Position numbers and translations under genes: made by a program
Shown here: in pieces, positions 55,713-64,000 of the stretch
Layout of the letters: the number at the start of each line of letters is the position of its first letter
Position numbering within the stretch: the first letter of the stretch is position 1
DNA from: Kofleriaceae bacterium
Lineage (GTDB): Bacteria > Myxococcota_A > Polyangia > Haliangiales > Haliangiaceae
Direction of reading: 5' to 3'
Assembly: GCA_018057825.1 (NCBI GenBank)
Contig: JAGPCY010000032.1
Span: forward strand, 1-64,000
Length of the DNA stretch: 64,000 nucleotides
The notes under the pieces: model-generated
What the model saw: the letters and a program-made list of their open reading frames with translations, nothing else
Told to the model about the DNA's origin: nothing
Databases searched by the model: none

Positions 55713-56954
55713 CTACGGCACCGCGGTCATCGCCGCGATCAAGGCGCGGGCGCGGGGGCTGGTCGGTCGCAGCGCGTCCCATGCCACCGGCTCGGTCGGG
55801 CAGGTCACCTCGAGGTTGGGATCGAGGAGCCAGCGCAGGCCGTCGGGCGTGAGGACCCACGGGCAGCCGCTCGGTCCCGGCGCGCCCAGCTCGGCGAGCG
55901 TGACCTCGGCGCGCCCCGGCGAGCGCCACCAGGTGAAGCCGACCTGGAGCGGACCGGCCGGCGCGCCGCCGATGCCCTGATCGAGCTCGGCCTGGGTCCA
56001 CAGCGACACCATGCGTCGGCAGTGCACGCTCATGATCTCGCGGTTGATGAGGCCGAGCTCGCAGTCGCCCTCGTGGGTGCCGCGCAGGTGGCGCGGGTGG
56101 CGAGCGGTGGCGTCGACCGCCTGGCGCATGGTCGCGGTCACGACCGCGGCGTCGCCGCGGCCGAGCATCGGCAAGGTCGGGTAGCTCACGCGATACTCGA
56201 CGCCGCCCTGCTGCTCGGTGCGCTCGACCTGCGGCAGGGGGCTGTCGGCGTCGTACACGGTGTCGTCGGCGACCGGCTCGGCGACGTCGGCGACGTCGAG
56301 GGCGGCGGCGTTGGCGTCGAAGGCGGCCATGGTGGCGGCCAGGGCCGCGGCGGGCCAGCGGGCGGCGGCCGGCTCGGGTTCGCCGGCGCCCGGGCCGGCG
56401 CCCCGGACGATGAACTTGTCGGCGCCGCGCAGCCAGAGCTGCTTGACGGTCGCGTCGCCGCCGCCGCAGCCGACGAAGTAGCCAAAGCCGAGCTCGGCCC
56501 GGCCGTCGCCATCGTGATCCGACAGCGCCACCGTCGGCGCCGCGAACCCGGTCAGGTTGGCGGTCGGGCAGTCGGCGCGATCGATCACCTCGCGGACCAG
56601 GCGGCGATCGGGCCCGGCCAGGTAGCGGACGGCCAGCACCACGGCGCGGCGATCGCGATCGGCGACCTCGGTGAGCCAGACCTCGGCCGGGCCGTCGCCG
56701 TCGGTGAAGCTCACCCCGCCGACCACGTGAGCCCCGCGCCGCGCGCCGGGCGGCGGCGGCGTCCCGGGGGCGATCGGCGCGGCGGCGAAGCGCAGGCCGG
56801 CAGCGTCGACGGTCGGCCCGGCGTCGGGGCCAGCCGGGGGCTCGGTGGCGATCGCGGGCGTCGGGGTCGGGGCGGGCGCGCGCTCGCGGCGATCGCCGCA
56901 GGCGGTCAGGGCGACGGCGAGGGAGACCAGCGCGATCGCGCGGCGCGGCGCCAT
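55713..56954 (-). CDS. Hypothetical lipoprotein
   Basis: This 413-residue protein has a lipobox leader (VALTACGD), then a Pro/Thr linker. The body is mixed (GARRGAHVVGGVSF; GDGPAEVWLTEVADRDRRAVVLAVRYL; VALSDHDGDGRAELGFGYFVGCGGG), and DHDGDGRAELGFG resembles a VCBS/FG-GAP-like calcium loop. Later segments (QQGGVEYRVSYPTLPMLG; GDCELGLINREIMSVHCRRM) are unrecognised. It lies 3 bases downstream of the yqeY stop on the same strand. Function unknown. Confidence 0.7.
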   Translation of the reverse strand: MAPRRAIALVSLAVALTACGDRRERAPAPTPTPAIATEPPAGPDAGPTVDAAGLRFAAAPIAPGTPPPPGARRGAHVVGGVSFTDGDGPAEVWLTEVADRDRRAVVLAVRYLAGPDRRLVREVIDRADCPTANLTGFAAPTVALSDHDGDGRAELGFGYFVGCGGGDATVKQLWLRGADKFIVRGAGPGAGEPEPAAARWPAAALAATMAAFDANAAALDVADVAEPVADDTVYDADSPLPQVERTEQQGGVEYRVSYPTLPMLGRGDAAVVTATMRQAVDATARHPRHLRGTHEGDCELGLINREIMSVHCRRMVSLWTQAELDQGIGGAPAGPLQVGFTWWRSPGRAEVTLAELGAPGPSGCPWVLTPDGLRWLLDPNLEVTCPTEPVAWDALRPTSPRARALIAAMTAVP

Positions 56955-56957
56955 CGG

Positions 56958-57419
56958 CTACGCCAGGGCTTCCTCGGCCAGGCGCTTGACCACCGCGGCG
57001 TCGGCGCGGTCGCCGAACTGCTTCTTCACCATGCCGATGATCCGGCCGGCCATCTTGGGGTCCTTGCTCGGCAGGCTGGCCACCGCGGCGGCGACCGCGG
57101 TCCGCAGCTCATCCTCGCTGGCCGCGGCCGGCAACATAGTCGCGCACCACGCCAGCTCGAAGTCGAGCTCGGCGACCTGCTCCTTGCCCTTGTCGCCGGC
57201 GGCCACGAAGTCGGCGCGCGCCTTCTCCATCGACTTCTTGTAGGTCGCGATCACGTCGAGGACCAGGGCGTCGTCGACCGTCCCCGCGAAGTCCTTGGCG
57301 GTGCGGCGCTCCATGATCTTGGTGTTGATCATGCGGACCAGGTTGGCGGTCCGGGCGTCCTTGGCCTTCATGGCGGTGGTCAGTTGTTGACGGAGCTGGG
57401 CTTCGAGCGAGTCGGCCAT
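56958..57419 (-). CDS. yqeY: GatB/YqeY-family protein
   Basis: This 153-residue protein matches YqeY: an N-terminal helical part (LEAQLRQQLTTAMKAKDARTANLVRMINTKIMERR in consecutive helices) and a C-terminal GatB/YqeY-like domain (DPKMAGRIIGMVKKQFGDRADAAVVKRLAEEAL, likewise). The family resembles the tRNA-binding tail of GatB; its cellular role is not well defined. In many bacteria yqeY sits with rpsU, dnaG and rpoD. Here it is ~11 kb upstream of dnaG on the same strand, with signalling genes in between. Confidence 0.92.
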   Translation of the reverse strand: MADSLEAQLRQQLTTAMKAKDARTANLVRMINTKIMERRTAKDFAGTVDDALVLDVIATYKKSMEKARADFVAAGDKGKEQVAELDFELAWCATMLPAAASEDELRTAVAAAVASLPSKDPKMAGRIIGMVKKQFGDRADAAVVKRLAEEALA

Positions 57420-57462
57420 GGGCCGACGTGTAGCACGACCCCGCCGGCGCTACGCTGTCGCC

Positions 57463-57876
57463 ATGGACCTCCGCGCCATCCTCGCGCACAGCCCGACCGT
57501 CGCCGTGCTGGGCATCCACGACGACCCGGTGCGCCCGGCGCACTACGTGCCGGCCTACCTGCACGACCACGGCTACCGCATCCTCGGGGTCAACCCGGCC
57601 CTGGCCGGCCGGACCTTGTTCGGCGAGGTGGTGGTGGCGTCCTTGGCGGAGCTCGCCGCGCCCTGCGATCTGGTCGACGTGTTCCGTCGGCCCGACGCGC
57701 TGCCGGCGCACCAGGCCGAGCTGGCGGCCTGCGCCGCGCCGGTGGTGTGGTTCCAGCTCGGCATCCGCCACGACGCGGTCGCGGCGGGGCTGACCGCGGC
57801 CGGCAAGACCGTCATCCAGGATCGCTGCACCCTGGCCGATCATCGCCGCCTGGGCCTGGGTGCGCCTCACCGGTAG
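57463..57876 (+). CDS. CoA-binding protein
   Basis: This 137-residue protein has the Rossmann-like fold of the YccU/CoA-binding family: SPTVAVLGIHDDPVRPAHYVPAYLHDHGYRILGVNP in successive segments, LFGEVVVASLAEL, DLVDVFRRPD and QLGIRHDAVA. It should bind a nucleotide or acyl-CoA. The ATG at 57463 begins at the fold's natural start. It is divergent from yqeY, with 43 bases between starts. Confidence 0.85.
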   Translation: MDLRAILAHSPTVAVLGIHDDPVRPAHYVPAYLHDHGYRILGVNPALAGRTLFGEVVVASLAELAAPCDLVDVFRRPDALPAHQAELAACAAPVVWFQLGIRHDAVAAGLTAAGKTVIQDRCTLADHRRLGLGAPHR

Positions 57877-57925
57877 GCGGCCTTGGGCCTTGCGCCCGGG
57901 CCCCGGGCTGGCCATCTTGCACCGC

Positions 57926-58306
57926 ATGTTGTGGGTCGTCCTCGGCACCGCCGCCCTCGTCACCGCGTTCGTCGTGGTCGGCGTGGTCGTCGATCGCCGC
58001 GTGCCGCTCCTGCCGCCGGCCCCCGGGCCTGGCGCCGGTGAGGCGGAGGGCGACGGTCCGGCGGGCGCGGGCGCCAGCCCGGCGCACCGGCAGCTCCGCC
58101 CCGGCGAGGCGGCGGCCAACGCGGTCAAGGTCCCGGCCGATTGGCGCAGCAAGCTGGCCACCGGCCGCTGCGCGTGCGGCGAGCCCCTGGCCCTCACCAG
58201 CGACGAGGCCATCCGCTTCGACGGCCGGCTCCTGGTGGTGGTGCGGCTGGCGTGCGCGGCCTGTGGTCACACGCGCTCGGTCTACCTCGAGCCGGCCGCC
58301 GCCTGA
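57926..58306 (+). CDS. Small membrane-anchored protein with paired CxC/CxxC
   Basis: This 126-residue protein has an N-terminal membrane helix (LWVVLGTAALVTAFVVVGVVVD), a Pro/Gly linker and a compact domain with CACGEPL and CAACGHTR about 35 residues apart, a possible zinc ribbon. The ATG at 57926 gives the helix directly. It follows the CoA-binding gene by 49 bases. No family recognised. Confidence 0.65.
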   Translation: MLWVVLGTAALVTAFVVVGVVVDRRVPLLPPAPGPGAGEAEGDGPAGAGASPAHRQLRPGEAAANAVKVPADWRSKLATGRCACGEPLALTSDEAIRFDGRLLVVVRLACAACGHTRSVYLEPAAA

Positions 58307-58346
58307 CCGCGGTTGCGCTGTCAGAGCGATCGCGTACTCGATCGCC

Positions 58347-59026
<680 letters not shown>

Positions 59027-59027
<1 letters not shown>

Positions 59028-59087
59028 CTAAGAGAGGGTCTTTCGAAAAGACCCGCGTGACTAAGAGAGGGTCTTTCGAAAAGACCC
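59027..59087. repeat. Duplicated 28-base unit with perfect hairpin
   Basis: ACTAAGAGAGGG plus a hairpin occurs at 59027-59054 and 59060-59087, a 33-base period. Each copy folds as GGGTCTTT/AAAGACCC around CGA (59036-59054; 59069-59087). The second stem extends to ten pairs (GAGGGTCTTT, 59067-59089). The repeat starts inside the stop codon of the P-loop gene. Confidence 0.85.
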
Positions 59088-59089
59088 TC

Positions 59090-59106
59090 CCCCACAAGAC
59101 GTGGGG
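59090..59106 (+). terminator. Hairpin cluster downstream of the P-loop gene
   Basis: CCCCAC/GTGGGG with loop AAGAC follows directly after the duplicated hairpins, giving three stems in 70 bases. There is no T-tract after any of them, so factor-independent termination is not certain. They could instead stabilise the transcript's 3' end. Confidence 0.4.
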
Positions 59107-59152
59107 CCCCCACCCGAAACGATCCGAAGGCGGGTTGGGACGCGGAGCGGGG

Positions 59153-59432
59153 GCGAGACGAGGCGGAGGCGGAGCGGGGGGCGAGGCGGGGGCGGAGAGC
59201 GAGACGAGCGGAGGGCGAGGCGGGGGCGGTGAGGGAGAGGGAGGCCGAGACCGAGACGGAGGCCGAGACCGAGGCGGAGACCGAGGCCGAGGCCGAGGCC
59301 GAGTCTGAGACCGAGGCGGAGACCGAGACCGAGGCGGAGACTGAGTCCGAGTCCGAGTCCGAGTCCGAGTCCGAGACCGAGGCGGAGGCGGAGACCGAGG
59401 CGGAGACAGAGGCAGAGGCCGAGGCGGAGCGA
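59153..59432. repeat. Degenerate hexanucleotide array upstream of the glycosyltransferase gene
   Basis: The first ~75 bases are imperfect GGCGGA/GAGACG units, then GAGACC, GAGGCC, GAGTCC and GAGGCG hexamers run to 59432. It lies in the 456-base gap (59028-59483) with the hairpins; no other feature is visible there apart from ~50 bases before the next ATG. Confidence 0.85.
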
Positions 59433-59483
59433 GCGCGTGCGCCTGGTGCGACGATCGGCCGCGGTCGGGCATCGTAGGGCCCG

Positions 59484-60749
59484 ATGCGACTCGCCTTGGC
59501 ATCCTGGGGTACCGAGGGCGATATCCGCCCGTTCTTCGCGCTCGCCGCCGCCCTGACCGCGCGCGGTCACGAGGTCCGGCTGGCCTACGTCAACGTCGAT
59601 GGCACCGACCTGAGCGACCTGGCGCGGGCCACCGGGGTCGCGGCCGAGCCGGTGGCAGCGCCGTACTTCGCGGCGCACCGGGAGGCGATCGCGAGCCGGG
59701 CCCGGACGACCCTCGGGCGCGCCAACCCGCTGGCCCAGCTCCGCATGATCCTCGAGGACACCCTCGATCCGGTGGCCGACGAGCTGGCGGCCGCGGCGGG
59801 CGCGCTGGCGAGCTGGAGCGAGGCCGCCGTGGTCCACCTGATGGCGCACCCGGCAGCGACCGCGGTCGAGCTGGCCGGCCGCCCGCTGGCGGTGGTCGCC
59901 TTCGCGCCGATGTTCGCGACGAGATGGCGGCCGCCGATCGGCGCGCCGGATCTCGGTCGCTGGCTCAACCCGGGGCTGTGGGCGATCGCCCGCCGGGCGA
60001 TGGACGGGCTCCTCGGGCCGCGGGTCAACAGCGTGCGGGCGCGGCTGGGGGCACCGCCGATCACTGGCGTGTCGTCGGCGCTCCTGGCGCGGGCCAGGCT
60101 CGCGCTCCTGGCGATGTCGCCAGCGCTCGTGGTGCGACCCGACGACTGGCCGGCGACGATCGCGGTGACCGGCGAGCTCGCGGTGGCCGGCGAGGCCGGT
60201 CCGCTGCCCGCGGCGCTATCGGCGTTCCTCGACGGGGGCGCGCCGCCGATCTACGTGACCCTCGGCAGCATGGGGACGCTGCACCCCGACCGCGCGCGCC
60301 AGGTCGCCGACGCGGCGCTGGCGGCGACCGCGGCGCTCGGCCACCGCGCGATCGTCCAGGTGCCGGCCGAGGTCGCGGCGGCCTTGCCCGCGGCGGACCA
60401 CGCGGCGATCGTGACCCGGGCGCCCCACGCCGCGGTCTTCCCGCGGTGCAGAGCGATCGTCCATCACGGCGGCGCCGGCACGACCCACGCCGCGCTGCGC
60501 GCGGGCAAGCCGTCGGTGGTGCTGCCGCTCATCGCCGATCAGCCGTTCTGGGCCGGCGAGCTGCACCGCCGCGGCGTCGCCGCGCGGCCGCTGTCTGCGA
60601 CGGCGGTGACCGCGCGTCGCCTGGAGGCGCGCCTGCGCTCGGCCCTCGAGCCCGCGGTGGTGGCGCGGGCGGGCGCGCTCGGTGCGGCGGTCGCGGCCGA
60701 GGATGGCGCGGCGGCGGCGGTCGCGGCCGTCGAGCGCGCGTTCGCGTGA
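59484..60749 (+). CDS. GT1-family (MGT/UGT-like) glycosyltransferase
   Basis: This 421-residue enzyme has the GT-B fold. The N-terminal motif is LASWGTEGDIRPFFALAAAL, the usual acceptor half of sterol/macrolide glycosyltransferases. The C-terminal donor half shows IYVTLGSMGTLHPDR and VHHGGAGTTHAALRAGKPSVVLPLIADQPFWA in two segments, with HHGGAGT binding the nucleotide-sugar. The acceptor may be a lipid or natural product. It is preceded by a hexamer array and convergent with the glutaredoxin-like gene (nine bases between stops). Confidence 0.9.
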   Translation: MRLALASWGTEGDIRPFFALAAALTARGHEVRLAYVNVDGTDLSDLARATGVAAEPVAAPYFAAHREAIASRARTTLGRANPLAQLRMILEDTLDPVADELAAAAGALASWSEAAVVHLMAHPAATAVELAGRPLAVVAFAPMFATRWRPPIGAPDLGRWLNPGLWAIARRAMDGLLGPRVNSVRARLGAPPITGVSSALLARARLALLAMSPALVVRPDDWPATIAVTGELAVAGEAGPLPAALSAFLDGGAPPIYVTLGSMGTLHPDRARQVADAALAATAALGHRAIVQVPAEVAAALPAADHAAIVTRAPHAAVFPRCRAIVHHGGAGTTHAALRAGKPSVVLPLIADQPFWAGELHRRGVAARPLSATAVTARRLEARLRSALEPAVVARAGALGAAVAAEDGAAAAVAAVERAFA

Positions 60750-60758
60750 GTCGAGGCG

Positions 60759-61142
60759 CTACGACGCGGCGCGCGGCGCGGCCAGGAGCTGGTCCCACTC
60801 GCCCGACGCCAGGAGCTTCTCGAGATCCTGAAAGCCGCCGATGAGGACGCCCTTCACGAAGATCATCGGGAAGGTCGGCCAGCCGGTCCACAGCTTGAGT
60901 GCGTTGCGGCGCCGCCAGGTGTTCAGGTAGCTGCCGTACTCGAGGTAGTGAAATGGCGTGCCCTTGGCGGTCAGGGCCTTGCGCGCTTTGCGCGGGAACG
61001 GGTTCTGCTTCATGCCGATCACGACGACGTCGTGGGCGGCGATCGCGGCCTCGACCTCGGCGATGAGATCCTGGTGGTGGCTGGCGACGGTGTCGCGGAT
61101 CGCGGGATGGAGGCGGGACTCGGGGAGCACGGCGCGCGGCAT
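60759..61142 (-). CDS. Glutaredoxin-like protein lacking the active-site cysteine
   Basis: This 127-residue protein has the fold and most motifs of monothiol glutaredoxins: DVVVIGMKQNPFP, GTPFHYLEYGSY, WTGWPTFPMIFVKGVLIGGFQDLEKLL. WPTFP is the glutathione-binding cis-Pro segment. The active-site position reads NPFPRKA, where the family has a Cys; no Cys is present anywhere in the protein. It is therefore unlikely to be a redox enzyme or to bind an Fe-S cluster in the standard manner. Other members of the same set carry Cys at this place, so this looks like a derived form. Confidence 0.8.
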   Translation of the reverse strand: MPRAVLPESRLHPAIRDTVASHHQDLIAEVEAAIAAHDVVVIGMKQNPFPRKARKALTAKGTPFHYLEYGSYLNTWRRRNALKLWTGWPTFPMIFVKGVLIGGFQDLEKLLASGEWDQLLAAPRAAS

Positions 61143-61190
61143 GCCGCACTGTAGCGGCGTATGGGCCCGGCGCCAGAGCCGGAGGGGGGG

Positions 61191-61374
<184 letters not shown>

Positions 61375-61401
61375 CAGTAGCTCGTCGCAGGGGTGGGCTC
61401 G

Positions 61402-62271
61402 CTACAGGGTCGCGTCGAGCCACAGCGGCAGGTGGTCCGAGATCCGGACGGTCTGCGCGACCGCCGAGGCGCCCGGGCGGATCCCGCGGGTGTAGATCGC
61501 GTCGAGGCGCATGTTGAGCCACTGGCTGGTCGGCGCGCTGTCGGCGACCGGCGTGTCGAGCCCGGCGGCACGAACCGCGCGCTCGAGGCGATCGTCTTGC
61601 ACGCCGGCCGGCACCGGGATCAGGTGGCCGAGCCAGACGAAGGGGCTGGTGTTCATGTCGCCGCCGATGATGACGGCGCCGTCCCAAGCCGCGGCCGCGT
61701 CGAGGACCGGCCGGAGCTGACCGATGCGCGCGGCCGGGTTGATGCGGTTGTCGAGGTGAGTGGCGAACAGCCGGACCGGACCGGCGGCGCCGTCGAGGGT
61801 CGCGGCGAGGGCGACCCGGCGCGCCGAGTTGACGACCGTGCCGTGGTACGGGAGCTCGAGGACCAGGACGTCGCGCAGCGGGTGGCGGCTCAGGATCGCC
61901 ACGCCCGAGGTGCCGCCGTCCTGCTGGTGGCCCGGGGCGTAGACCGAGGCCAGCCCGAGGCGCTGCCCGGCCTCGCAGGCCGCGCTGCACTCGCCGCGCG
62001 CCGGCACCTCCTGGAGCAGGATCACGTCGGCGGTGGCCAGGTCCGGGTGCCCGGCCAGGGCCTCGGCCAGCGCAGCGCCGCCCCGGCCGTGGATGTTGAA
62101 CGTGACGACTCGCAGCGCGGTCGGGGCCGGCGCGGTCGCCGTCGGCGTCAGGCGCAGTTCGGGGCGCGGGTCGCGAGGTGGGGCGCGGTTGACGGCGGCG
62201 CAGCCGGCGACGGTGACGAAGCCGAGGGCGACGAGGGCGCGCCGCGAGGAGAGGGTGGTGGGCGAGGGCAC
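61402..62271 (-). CDS. Endonuclease/exonuclease/phosphatase-family lipoprotein
   Basis: This 289-residue protein has a leader with lipobox (VTVAGCAA) and an N-terminal linker. The EEP fold motifs follow in order: VVTFNIHG, VILLQEVPA, GVAILSRHPL, FATHLDNR, IIGGDMNTSPF and the final SDHLPLWL. It would cut phosphodiester or phosphate bonds outside the cytoplasm; relatives include sphingomyelinases and secreted nucleases, so the substrate is open. The start is a GTG at 62271, chosen for its leader; the reading frame is open to 62412. It is divergent from the NTF2-like gene. Confidence 0.85.
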   Translation of the reverse strand: MPSPTTLSSRRALVALGFVTVAGCAAVNRAPPRDPRPELRLTPTATAPAPTALRVVTFNIHGRGGAALAEALAGHPDLATADVILLQEVPARGECSAACEAGQRLGLASVYAPGHQQDGGTSGVAILSRHPLRDVLVLELPYHGTVVNSARRVALAATLDGAAGPVRLFATHLDNRINPAARIGQLRPVLDAAAAWDGAVIIGGDMNTSPFVWLGHLIPVPAGVQDDRLERAVRAAGLDTPVADSAPTSQWLNMRLDAIYTRGIRPGASAVAQTVRISDHLPLWLDATL

Positions 62272-62398
62272 CGCCGGCGTCGGAGCAAGACCGCGGCCAG
62301 CCCGCGGCCTGCGTCCGCGCCGCCTCTGGCCGCGCCGGTGGTGGATCTTCCACGTCGGCGCCGTTCGCCCGGGCGAGGTTCGACTACCATCCGGCGCC

Positions 62399-62863
62399 AT
62401 GACCCACCCCAACGCCGCCCTGATCGACCGCTTCTACCAGGCGTTCGGGCGCCGCGACGCCGCGGCGATGGCCGCCTGCTACCACGCCGAGGTCGAGTTC
62501 TCGGACCCGGTCTTCCCGTCGCTGCGCGGCGCCGAGGCCGGCCGGATGTGGGCCATGTTGTGCGCCCGCGGCAAGGACCTCACGATCGAGCACTCCGGGG
62601 TCCTGGCCGACGACACGACCGGGGTCGCCCACTGGGACGCGCGGTACTCGTTCTCGGCGACCGGACGCAAGGTGCTGAACCGGATCGACGCTAGCTTCCG
62701 GTTCCGCGACGGCCTGATCGTCCACCACGTCGATCGCTTCTCGTTTTACCGCTGGTCGCGTCAGGCCCTGGGGCCGGTCGGCTTGCTGCTGGGCTGGACC
62801 CCCCTCGTGCGCAACAAGGTCCGGGCCCAGGCCGCCAAGGGCCTGGCCGAGTTCCGCGGCTGA
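62399..62863 (+). CDS. NTF2/SnoaL-like protein
   Basis: This 154-residue protein has the cone-shaped NTF2 pattern: LIDRFYQAFGRRDAAAMAACYHAEVEFSDPVFP, then GVAHWDARYSF and FRFRDGLIVHHVDRFSFYRW, in separate segments. These folds bind small molecules or act as isomerases or lyases. No specific enzyme can be named. The ATG at 62399 lies 128 bases from the divergent EEP gene's start. Confidence 0.82.
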   Translation: MTHPNAALIDRFYQAFGRRDAAAMAACYHAEVEFSDPVFPSLRGAEAGRMWAMLCARGKDLTIEHSGVLADDTTGVAHWDARYSFSATGRKVLNRIDASFRFRDGLIVHHVDRFSFYRWSRQALGPVGLLLGWTPLVRNKVRAQAAKGLAEFRG

Positions 62864-62927
62864 CCGGCGACGACCCCGGCGGCGGTTGCCCGCGCGCCGC
62901 GGCTCGGCCGTGATACCCTCTCGCTCC

Positions 62928-63737
62928 ATGCGTCGTACCCCGATCTTGACCGCGATGCTCTGGACCGCGACCGCTGGTGCATGCGGAGATGAGAACCCGG
63001 CGATCATCGACGCCACGATCGCGGACGGGCCGGCCTTCGACGCCGCGGTCGACGCGCCGACGGTCAACTTGACCTACCCGACGACCCTGGCGCTCGGCGC
63101 CGAGTGCGGCGGCGCGACGACGTCGGCCGACTTCATGATCGAGAACGCCGGCTCCACGGCGGTCACCGTCACGACCCTCGCCGCCACCGCCGGGTTCACC
63201 GTGGTCGCCAGCCTGCCGATGACCCTCGCCGCTGGCCAGTCGGTGGCGGTGACCGTGACGCCGCCGGCCGCGGTGATCGGTACCGATCGCGGCGGCACGA
63301 CCGTGACCGGCACGTTGACCGTGACCACCGCCGAGGCCGGCGCGCTGGCCACGACGGTGGCGTTGACCAGCACGATCACCGGCGCCAACCTCGAGCTGGT
63401 CGATGGCGGCGGCGCCGCGATCTCGACCCTGACCATGGGCGGTACGAGCGTGTGCCCGGCCCCCGGCTTCGTCGGCATCCGCAACAGCGGCAACGCCCCG
63501 GCGACGATCGGCGTCAGCGTCACCAGCTCGAGCCCGTTCACCTTCGGCTCCTTCGCCAGCGACGTCGTGATGCCGGGCGGCACGATCGATCACCAGCTCT
63601 CGGTGTTCACCTTCGGCCCGTGCGAGGGCACCGGTACCGTCGAGTACTCCGCCTCGGGGTCGGTGTGCACGACCACCCCGGCGGTGCTCAACGTCAGCTA
63701 CTCGATCGTCGGCTCGTCGTCCTGCTTCTGCAGCTAG
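62928..63737 (+). CDS. Lipoprotein with HYDIN/ASH-like repeats
   Basis: This 269-residue protein has a lipobox leader (TAGACGDE), then two or three Ig-like beta domains (FMIENAGSTAVTVTTLAAT; FVGIRNSGNAPATIGVSVTSS) of the choice-of-anchor/ASH type. Cysteines are sparse except the CxC end (SSCFCS). Probably an envelope lipoprotein with binding or structural role. The ATG at 62928 was chosen for the leader. It follows the NTF2-like gene by 64 bases. Confidence 0.72.
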   Translation: MRRTPILTAMLWTATAGACGDENPAIIDATIADGPAFDAAVDAPTVNLTYPTTLALGAECGGATTSADFMIENAGSTAVTVTTLAATAGFTVVASLPMTLAAGQSVAVTVTPPAAVIGTDRGGTTVTGTLTVTTAEAGALATTVALTSTITGANLELVDGGGAAISTLTMGGTSVCPAPGFVGIRNSGNAPATIGVSVTSSSPFTFGSFASDVVMPGGTIDHQLSVFTFGPCEGTGTVEYSASGSVCTTTPAVLNVSYSIVGSSSCFCS

Positions 63738-63743
63738 CGCGCG

Positions 63744-64000
63744 ATGACCCGCGTCGTCGTCCTCTGCCCGTTTCTCACCCACATCGAGCCGCTGTGCGAG
63801 CGCGGCCTGCGCGCCGCCGAGACCGCCGGCTTCGAGGTCCGGCGCTACGCCGCGACCGCCGCGGTCGATCGGACCCGCGCCGACGCCGCGACCGCTGCGC
63901 TGGCCGACGGCGCCGACGCGCTGGTGTGGGTCGACAGCGACGTCGCGTTCACCGTCGACGAGCTGCGCGCGCTGTGCGGTCACGGCGCGCCGCTCATCGG
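63744..64000 (+). CDS. Partial gene, truncated by the window edge
   Basis: The ATG at 63744 opens a frame that runs to the end of the window without a stop. The visible 85 residues (VVVLCPFLTHIEPLCERGL; VRRYAATAAVDRTRADAA; ALVWVDSDVAFTVDELRAL) contain VWVDSDVAF, which resembles the metal-binding DxD region of a GT-A glycosyltransferase. The call is tentative. Confidence 0.5.
   Translation, partial: MTRVVVLCPFLTHIEPLCERGLRAAETAGFEVRRYAATAAVDRTRADAATAALADGADALVWVDSDVAFTVDELRALCGHGAPLI

Overview
The window is a very GC-rich bacterial chromosome segment, most likely from a large-genome member of the Myxococcota. This is inferred from gene content: Hanks-type Ser/Thr kinases with TPR-like tails, FHA-domain sigma-54 activators, a receiver-DUF4388/PATAN protein, an RCC1-repeat lipoprotein, a DUF4157 protein and a very high number of predicted lipoproteins. 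I see no insertion sequence, prophage, CRISPR array or rRNA. Genes lie on both strands, mostly singly or in pairs.

Layout. 0.2-10.7 kb: ribonuclease HI, two paralogous lipoproteins, a histone-H1-like Lys/Ala protein, a secreted metallophosphoesterase, a lipoprotein with an OmpA domain, a CAU-anticodon tRNA (probably tRNA-Ile2), a zinc-ribbon coiled-coil protein and a GT2/GtrA envelope pair. 10.9-13.0 kb: a DUF4157 protein with an HNH-like C-terminus, a toxin-like architecture. 13-23.5 kb: a beta-propeller lipoprotein, a coupled wHTH/sigma-factor pair with a palindromic site in front, a nitrilase-fold protein, a 5'-nucleotidase-like lipoprotein, a DUF2231-like membrane protein, a LuxR-type protein and a thioredoxin-reductase-like flavoprotein. 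23.6-34.6 kb: an FHA sigma-54 activator, a NodB-type deacetylase preceded by a CT-rich microsatellite, a kinase-TPR protein and several lipoproteins.

34.9-41.4 kb holds the most interesting locus. Two overlapping genes encode STAND-type proteins built from the same parts in different order: NB-ARC-TPR-TIR-nucleoside phosphorylase, followed by TIR-NB-ARC-TPR. A strong Shine-Dalgarno and ATG lie inside the first gene, exactly at the TIR boundary, so a separate TIR-phosphorylase protein may also be made. By analogy with other bacterial NLR-like proteins, this looks like an uncharacterised two-gene, possibly three-product, anti-phage or abortive-infection system.

41.6-57.4 kb: the housekeeping genes rpoD and dnaG, with yqeY about 11 kb away on the same strand. 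Between them lie signalling genes: an ECF sigma factor, an FHA-sigma-54 activator divergent from a kinase-TPR gene, a protein with two complete kinase domains, and a receiver-PATAN protein. 57.4-64 kb: CoA-binding, P-loop, glycosyltransferase, glutaredoxin-like (no active-site cysteine), endonuclease/exonuclease/phosphatase and NTF2-like genes, ending in a gene cut by the window edge.

A second theme is a family of hexanucleotide arrays of the form (CCGANN)n in at least seven intergenic gaps. They occur at gene ends, between divergent genes and in front of the TIR/NB-ARC locus. They are free of stop codons over long stretches, so they create long artificial reading frames, and no known element explains them.
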